From: Batillaria attramentaria
Taxonomy: Eukaryota > Mollusca > Gastropoda > Batillariidae
Direction: 5' to 3'
NCBI GenBank assembly: GCA_018292915.2
Contig: JACVVK020000467.1
Location: 387,501-451,500, forward strand
Length of the DNA stretch: 64,000 nucleotides
Each line of letters opens with the position of its first letter. Within the stretch, counting starts at the first letter, position 1. Shown here one piece after another: positions 57,240-64,000 of the stretch. A program made the translations under genes and the position numbers. Below the pieces are notes generated by a model that was given only the letters and a program-made list of their open reading frames with translations, did no database searches and was not told where the DNA came from.

Positions 57240-57447
57240 TCACAACTCCCGCCAAAAAGAACGCAGCAGCATAGTGTGCACGTCAAGTGTCTATGACGCA
57301 GGTTTCGTTACGTCACTATGTGCGTGAAAGTATTATTGTGTGGAGAAACGTCACAGTATTGTTTTGTATCACTGAAACTTGCTGCTGCGCGCAGCAAAAT
57401 CTGCCCCGTCTCATAAAGTTGTTTCTCTATAGAGAAACAACTTAAAA
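55761..57447. repeat. Composite repeat B, copy 4 (full length)
   Basis: Complete from ACAAGGAGGAACGGCCCCGT to CTATAGAGAAACAACTT, with a SINE (56040-56212) and an extra short-element tail (55935-55995). Confidence 0.8.
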
Positions 57448-57599
57448 ACAGGAAACATACTCGTGTAGATTCAAGTATACACACATCAGAAGTCCAAATG
57501 TGAATAATTGTTTTCGGTGAGTAGATCCGACGATCGAAGAAATCAGCAGTAGAGCTGAACTTCGGAAGCGTCACCCCTCAGTTGTTGATTTTTTAAAAT

Positions 57600-58640
57600 T
57601 ATTATTTTATTTTTTATGATGTGGTTGTTTTCAAGAAGTGGTATCTGTATACATCTAAGGTCTGTAGGAATTTTGATCATGGATTATCGACTGAACCAAT
57701 GTAGTATTTATAATTGGCGGTTAGTTCAAAAGTCCCAAGTAATAGATCTATCAAAATCAACTAAAGATTCACGTGTTTTACCAACTTTAAGCTCTCAATC
57801 ACCCCCAGAAAGTGAAACCAAAGCAACAAGGATAGCTTGAAGAAGGACTGCCGACCAAGATCATGGGGTAGTGTGTTGACACTCATCGGCTGACACTGAT
57901 CATGAGGACTGAACAAAGGTATGGTGTCATTGTCAGGTGTGGAAGAGTATTGCTGTGTGGTGTGTAAACTTGTGTTACTGTTAGCTGTGTGTACATGATG
58001 TTGATTCTCTTCCCATTACTAGTGTTACCATACATCCGACATGTATGCAAGATGAAAAATGCATGCATAGGTTAACATTTATGTGAAACACTTTTACTGG
58101 CAGTGGTTGTGTGGCTTTCATGATAGGCACTGTTTCATAAACTAAGTGCATAAATCTATCTCTTCACTTGTGTACCTCCCTTTTCCAAGCAGATTGCCTG
58201 ACTTGCATCATACATTAGCAAAAGAACATCTTTTTTTATTTCTTGGACTTTTTCTCATTATGGTGTGCTTGTTTCCAAGAACTGGGACCTGTAAAAAAAA
58301 GTCTGTAGCTACTATAGTGTTGTGGAGTCGCTGAACCAATGTTCCGTTCATGTTGAGCTTTTACCTTGTGGTGATTCAAATTTATCCAAAGTAACTGAAA
58401 CTTCATGTCTCTTACCAGCTTTAGGCTCTCACTGTCTCATTCACACCCAGAACGTGAAATCATAGCTGACATTGACATTTGCAAAGTGAGAAATAGCTGC
58501 TGCTGAGCAAGATGATGGAAGGTGTGGTGACTGATGTCTCATGGAAGGTATGCTTGTCATGTGTGGGAGAGTATTGTGCAGTGGTGCTCTTTGTGTGTTC
58601 TGTTACTGGTAGCTTTGTGTACATGTATACATGTGTTTTC
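57600..58640 (+). repeat. Old tandem duplication of about 620 bases
   Basis: 57610-58010 and 58230-58620 share order and phrases (TTTCAAGAAnTGG, CTGAACCAATG, TTACCAnCTTTA, GTGTGGnAGAGTATTG). No intact frame. Confidence 0.5.
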
Positions 58641-58726
58641 TGCTGAAACTTATGTAACATTCTATTAGTGAGCTTGTACTGTTTTTCTATGAGGAAAGGC
58701 ATATTTATGTTTATATAGTCATTTAA

Positions 58727-59535
58727 AAACTGCCGTACATCAGACAGACAAGTAGAAAATTACATGAATTGTAAATTTTGATTGATCAGCAACACTGTTA
58801 ACAGTCTGCATAAAGTACTGCATGTCACTGGTGTGGCTTCTTGTGTGCCATGTATCCCCCTCCCTACCGGTTGTTGGCTTTTATGCAGCACTGACCCCTC
58901 TCCCACCCCTGTAAATTTTTTACCCACATGTAACAAGGTGAGTCTTTGTCGTCTGTCCGTCTGTGTGTGGTAAACTTTATCAAATTATCATTGATTTTTT
59001 TCAGGAAGTATATCACATAGTAGAAACATCAAATTTAGCAGAGTGATGGCTAGTACACATCACTTGAAATGACCTCCCATGGAGGTCAGTGTCACAGAAT
59101 CATGATGAGAATGTAATAAGGTGTTTTCTCTGTTTTTCAGCAACAAGGACACCAGGCAACTCAAACTTAGCACAAATGAAGTTGGTATAAACAGCTGTAA
59201 TGTGTACAGTTTGGATGACCTTGGCTTCAGGATGAAGGTCACAGGGTCATGTTGAAATTGTTAGAAATCAAAGTTTTTGCCAGATCTGCATTGTAAGAAT
59301 GGCTTCTTTAGTGACCTGTAGCAAAGGTCAAGGTCATACATGACTCAAAAGGCTTTGCCTAAACTATTTCTTCTTTTCTTTTGTGTTTTGCAAAAGGGTC
59401 ACCCCTATTTTGGAAAAGTGTCATCAATTTATATTTTCTGTGTCGGGGTTATTGGAACCCTGTCACTGCCTGCTGCTATTACATCTGGAACAGCATGTGA
59501 ACGCCCTTTGGACTACTCACCCATTGAAGCACCCA
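58727..59535 (+). repeat. Dispersed repeat D, copy 2
   Basis: Matches 33004-33830 with small indels, from CTGCCGTACATCAGACAG to CTTTGGACTACTC. Confidence 0.8.
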
Positions 59536-60950
59536 GGGAGGACAAGAAAAACAACCAGACTCAAGACATGCAATGAAGAGGCTGCCCATAAAATTTGAAG
59601 TTTTTAGGCAGAGAGAGGGGCCTTAGGCAATCCCATATAGACTATATAATAATACACTATTAGTAGGCCAGCATGATAGATTTTCACACCTATTTGCACA
59701 CCTGGACAGAAATATTCAACTTCAAGCTTGTGGAAACATGGTCTCAGATCATTCCTGTGGAAGTTTCATGCGAGGAAAAAAATATCAGTTAATTGTGCTG
59801 CTCAGAATCATGTCAGTGTCAATGTCAAGAAAAATTAAGGATTCTAGCCCTGCTTGCAGAAATTTCAATTTTTGTAATGCAGTGTTGTAGTGCAGGTGGT
59901 ATATGTACAACTAATCATTATCCTACATTCTCATCTCATAAAGTTAAGAGACTATGTTTTTGTGCTGTTACGTAAACTCACCATTAATGAAAATGACTAA
60001 CACAAAGTGATTTTCATTCAATTACTAACATCATGTCAAAATTTGGTGCAGATGCAAACAAAACTGGTATCACAGCGTCAGGCTAAAACCTGTAACCCAT
60101 TTTTGTATGACTGAATGAAAAGAAAGCCAGGGAAGCAAGGCAACATACTTCAGAGTTTTTGTTGAAAGCTATAGGGTTAAGTTCTGAGCACTTTGGTTTT
60201 TTGGGGCAACTTAATTTACTACATGTACTAGCCATGTTTATGGCCTTGCAGTTCATGTTTTATTTATAAATAAACTTATAAATGGCACACATGTACATGT
60301 AGAAATATTTGTATGGCTGTACATTTCTGAAATGTGTAATACATGTATGCTGAGCAGTTATTACTCTTTGCGGATTTCGTTAAGCCTTTCCGTGTTTTTG
60401 ATATTCTAACATATATATTTCAAAATTTATACCTCTTTCATCAGGCACATTGTCTACAATGAACTTCTTAAAAACATAAGAATTAAGATATGTGTGATTT
60501 GCTAGTACATGAAGTGGGCAATGCTGATTATTCTGATGACTGTTCAGAACAGCAAATGTGTACATTTACCCCTCCCACCCCCCCCCCCCCCCCCACCCCC
60601 CCCCCCCCCCCAAAAAAAAAAAAAAATTAACTGAAGGATGTCATTACTTGAGAGAGTGGATAACTGGATAATAAGAGTTATATGACGTGCTAGGGACATG
60701 GTTCTTGTGTCTCTGTTGAATACACTTTAAGAAAAATATCCCAGTAGGATAATCCCAGTAGGATGAGTATGGAAAACAAGTTTATTCCCATATTTTCAAA
60801 TACACGACCTGTAGGAGAGAGTATAACAAAATGACAGATACAAACAGCATTACAAAGAATGCATTTCAGATTTATCTGTTGCCACCTCTGTGTGTGTGTT
60901 TAGCCATATGATTAATGATGTATTGTGATCTGGCAGTCATTGGCTCACTT
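59536..60950. other. Non-coding interval with a C run
   Basis: No gene seen. 60577-60625 is a C-rich run followed by A15. Confidence 0.5.
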
Positions 60951-61029
60951 GTGTAACAAAGTGAGTCTATGTAATAACCCTCCGTCGTCTGTCTGTGTGT
61001 GTGTCTGTGTGTGTGTGTGTCTGTGTGTC

Positions 61030-62640
61030 TGTGTGTCCGCAGTAAACCTTAACATTGGCCTTTTCTCAGAATCTACAAACAGCAGAGACACCAAAATTAA
61101 TCTGCTGATAGACAGCCATAAGACCTTTCAAAATATACCATAATTATTGACCTTGACCCAAGGTCAAGGTCACTAAAGCTGTCTGTTTGGAAAGTTTACA
61201 TTGGCATTTTCTCAGAATCTAGAAAAGCCAGATACATCAAACTTTGCATGATGATGGACATTGACAATACCTTTACCGGCCTGTCTATATTTAGTGACTT
61301 TGAGTCAAGGTCAAGGCCATGCAAGTTGTTTTGCGGAAAGCCTGATGAAACCTTAACATTGGCATTTTCTCAGAAACAATGAACAGCAGATGCACCAAAC
61401 TTGACACGCTGGTAGTCAGCCGTAAAACCTTTCAAAAAATACCATAGTGATTGACCTTGACCCAAGGTCAAGGTCACTAAAGCTGTCTGTTTGGAAATTT
61501 TACATTGGCATTTTCTCAGAGTCTAAAAAAGCCAGAGACATCAAACTCTGCATGGTGATGGACATTGACAACACCTTTACTGACATACCTGTACTTAGTG
61601 ACTTTTAGTCAAGGTCAAGGCCATGCAAGCTGTTTTGCGGAAAACCTTCCGAAACCTTAACATTGGCATTTTCTCAGAAACAATGAACATCAGAGACACC
61701 AAACTCGGCACACTGATAGACAACCATAAGACCTTTCAAATCATACCATAACGATTGACCTTGACGCAAGGTCAAGATCACTAAAGCTGTCTGTTAGGAA
61801 ATTTTACATTGGCAATTTTTAAGAATCTAGGAAAGCCAGAGACATCAAACTTTGCAAGATGATAGACATTGACAACACCTTCACTGACATACCTGTATTC
61901 AGTGACTTTGAATCAAGGTCAAGGCCACACAAGCAGTTTTGCGGAAAACCTTAACATTTGCAGTCTCTCAGAAACAATAAACAGCAGTAGCACCAAACCT
62001 GGCTTGCTGATAAACATTAGTAAGACCTTTCAAGAAATACCATTTTGAATAACCTTGACTAAAGGTCAAGGTCATCAATAGCTGTCGCATTGGAAATTAA
62101 AATTGCCGTTTTCTCAGAATGTAGGGGAACCAGAGGCATCAAACTTTGCATGATGATAGACATTGACAAAACCTGTACTGGCATGCTTGTATTCAATTTT
62201 CTTGAGTCAAGGTCAAGGCCATTCAACATGTTTTGCGGAGACTTTAACGTTAGCGTTTTCTTGGAAACAACAAACAGCAGATGCACCAAACAAGGCACAA
62301 TGATAGACAGCAATGAGACCTATGCACACATACCCATTCCAATGACCTTGGCTCAAGGTCAAGGTCATTACAGCTGTCTGTTGTGAAAATTTTACATTAC
62401 CACTTGTACAGAAACTACAAAAACTAGAGCTGTCAAACTTGGCATAATGATAATTACTGATAAGGTCAAGGTCATAGAAGCTGTCCTGGGAAAACTGTTA
62501 TTTCGCCATTTGCCGTTTTCTTAGGAACTATGAACACAAGAGACACCCTACTTCAGGATAGCTAGTGATAGGAGCTTTACAAACATACTCTTTTGAATGA
62601 CCTTGACCCATCTTACAAGTGAGCCAAGGAAGCTTTGCTC
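61030..62640 (+). repeat. Higher-order tandem repeat rich in AGGTCA
   Basis: About five copies of a roughly 305-base unit, each made of two related halves. One half has TTGACCTTGACCCAAGGTCA followed by AGGTCACTAAAGCTGTCTGT, the other GAGTCAAGGTCAAGGCCATG. Starts of units near 61044, 61350, 61655, 61945 and 62235. Divergence rises toward the right end. Confidence 0.8.
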
Positions 62641-62884
62641 CTCTAGTTTTTGTTATGCAGGCAGTAGGAATTGCAGTTCTCTTGCTGCTGTCTATTTCTG
62701 TTTGATTTTAATACCTGCCAGGGCTGTTTTCATGAACACAGTAAATTAACTGAGTCAATTGTGAGAGCATAGCAATTGTAGAAAAATGTGCATGTATGTA
62801 TGAATTGACACAAGTCTTTCACAATAAAGATGGGAAAACTGACTGTGTACTATGCGTTATGTTTGTTGTGTGTTGTAGCGTTTT

Positions 62885-63150
62885 ATTTGGAAATGTTCAG
62901 CCCACAAAATTTGAAAAATAAATGCAATTCTAAATTCCGAAATTTAAAATAGCTGAGGTGACCCTTCGCACCACGTGATTGTAATGTGTTATGTCCAGTG
63001 TGTGAGAGAATGCGTGTGATTCACGTGAGCGTGTGTGATTCACGTGAGCGTGCGTGTTGGATTCAGTTCGCGGCTCTTTGAGCCGATTCATGAAATTGGG
63101 AAAAGCGCCTATACAATACTCATTATTCTTCTTATTATTATTATTTTCAG
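62885..63150 (+). mobile_element. 5'-truncated tRNA-SINE
   Basis: Matches the body and tail of the SINE at 32229-32636 in the opposite orientation, ending GGCGCCTATACAATACTCAT and an ATT-repeat tail. The tRNA head is missing. Confidence 0.75.
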
Positions 63151-63784
63151 TTTTGCTTGCAAAATACTTGTCATTATACATAGATCTATTTAATGTAAGA
63201 AAAATTACAGATCCATCTGTGTGTGTGTGTGTGTGTGCTAGAACGAAAGAGAGAGTGCTGTAATTAGTCCATGCAGACCGAAAAAGATGGAAATAAAATG
63301 CTCCCACACACACATCTCACACACACACACACACACACACAAGCACTGGGCACATGGTTGAAGTTTCAACACTGAACTAGCTGAAAACTGAAGTGTCACT
63401 AGATGCCACAGTCAGGGACAATCTTTGTGATTTTAATGCTCACAGATCACGAAGTGTTTATGGTGTCAATCGTTGCACCACTGACACCTGCACAGTGACA
63501 GCATCTCCAATGCCGACACTGAGCCTAGCGTATTCAGTGGCACGGTGAACACATTGCTAGATTTACTGCAACGCCAGCTTTCGCGTCTGCCCTATACATG
63601 GAATGAACATGGAATGAAAATCTGATCACACAGTCAGTGCATCCCACGTAAACACAGCATTCATGTTTGTTTGTTTGTTTGATTTTTTTTTTTCAAAAGT
63701 GATGGCACCTGTGATTGTGACTAAGCATTATCGACATTTGACTGTGTGATACCGCACTACAATCCCGCTGCCTGACCACATATG
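63151..63784. other. Non-coding interval
   Basis: GT and CA microsatellites at 63219-63237 and 63306-63340; otherwise nothing recognisable. Confidence 0.5.
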
Positions 63785-64000
63785 AAGGATTTTTGTTCTT
63801 TTTTTATGTGTCGGTTTAAACATCTTCTGTTAGTAAAGTATTGGAGTTGTATTCTGTTGTATCCCGTGTCTTCTCTGCGAGTGCACGAAGATGGCGACAT
63901 AGCAGAAGTAAAATACAACACCACGTCTCCAAACAGATGAATTCGGAAAGAAAGTGGCGAGACACCCCCAAGAAAAAACAGCATCACGTCAATCAAACAT
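63785..64000 (+). repeat. LTR-bearing repeat (partial, to window edge)
   Basis: 63785-63920 is the 3' half of the solo LTR (ending AAATACAACA). The flank CCACGTCTCCAAACAG continues as in the right inverted arm (15257-15340) to the end of the window. Confidence 0.75.

Noticed and set aside
61030..62640. CRISPR-like array
   Set aside because: Units are about 305 bases, diverged along their whole length, with no unique spacers, and the genome is eukaryotic.

Overview
The window is eukaryotic nuclear DNA, most likely from a mollusc and probably a gastropod. That assignment is an inference. It rests on many decayed non-LTR retrotransposons of several clades, tRNA-derived SINEs, abundant CA/GT/GA microsatellites, GT-AG introns, and a group of near-identical single-exon rhodopsin-like GPCRs of the kind expanded in molluscs. 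No operons, rRNA genes, CRISPR arrays or functional tRNA genes were seen.

Layout. 1-2769 (minus): 5' half of a CR1/L2-like LINE. Its ORF1 starts with a hydrophobic leader ending in a canonical 2A translational-recoding motif, and its ORF2 endonuclease runs off the left edge. 3158-15312: two inverted arms (3158-5803 and 13640-15312) each carry the same solo LTR and flank a decayed Tx1/L1-like LINE, a pogo-like TIR element (11074-12329) and low-complexity DNA. 15385-18850: a dispersed repeat, a 63-nt G run and a frameshifted LINE ORF1. 19660-21211, 35728-37254, 45924-46943 and 50397-51412 (all minus): four related GPCR loci, three intact and one frameshifted, with two further GPCR scraps at 51.8-52.3 kb. 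25065-28583 (minus): a two-exon gene predicted to encode a C2H2 zinc-finger protein of about 420 residues, with a LINE fragment flanked by a 12-bp target-site duplication (TSD) inside its intron. 28823-32660: a foldback repeat, a long hairpin, and a repeat copy interrupted by two separate retroposon insertions. 33960-36098: a decayed CR1-like LINE. 38821-42095: an RTE-like LINE with an uninterrupted ORF of 996 codons and a perfect 12-bp TSD. 42487-57447: four copies of a composite repeat with tRNA-SINEs, interleaved with an array of inverted 667-bp elements (47.25-50.0 kb). 57.5-64 kb: diverged tandem repeats, including a higher-order array rich in AGGTCA half-sites, then another LTR-bearing repeat at the right edge.

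How it fits together. Host genes are few: the GPCRs and the zinc-finger gene. The rest is a layered record of mobile-element insertion and duplication. Several insertions can be ordered because the window also holds a paralogous copy without the insertion. The most notable items are the 2A-bearing ORF1, the apparently intact RTE-like LINE, and the GPCR set duplicating together with adjacent LINE sequence.
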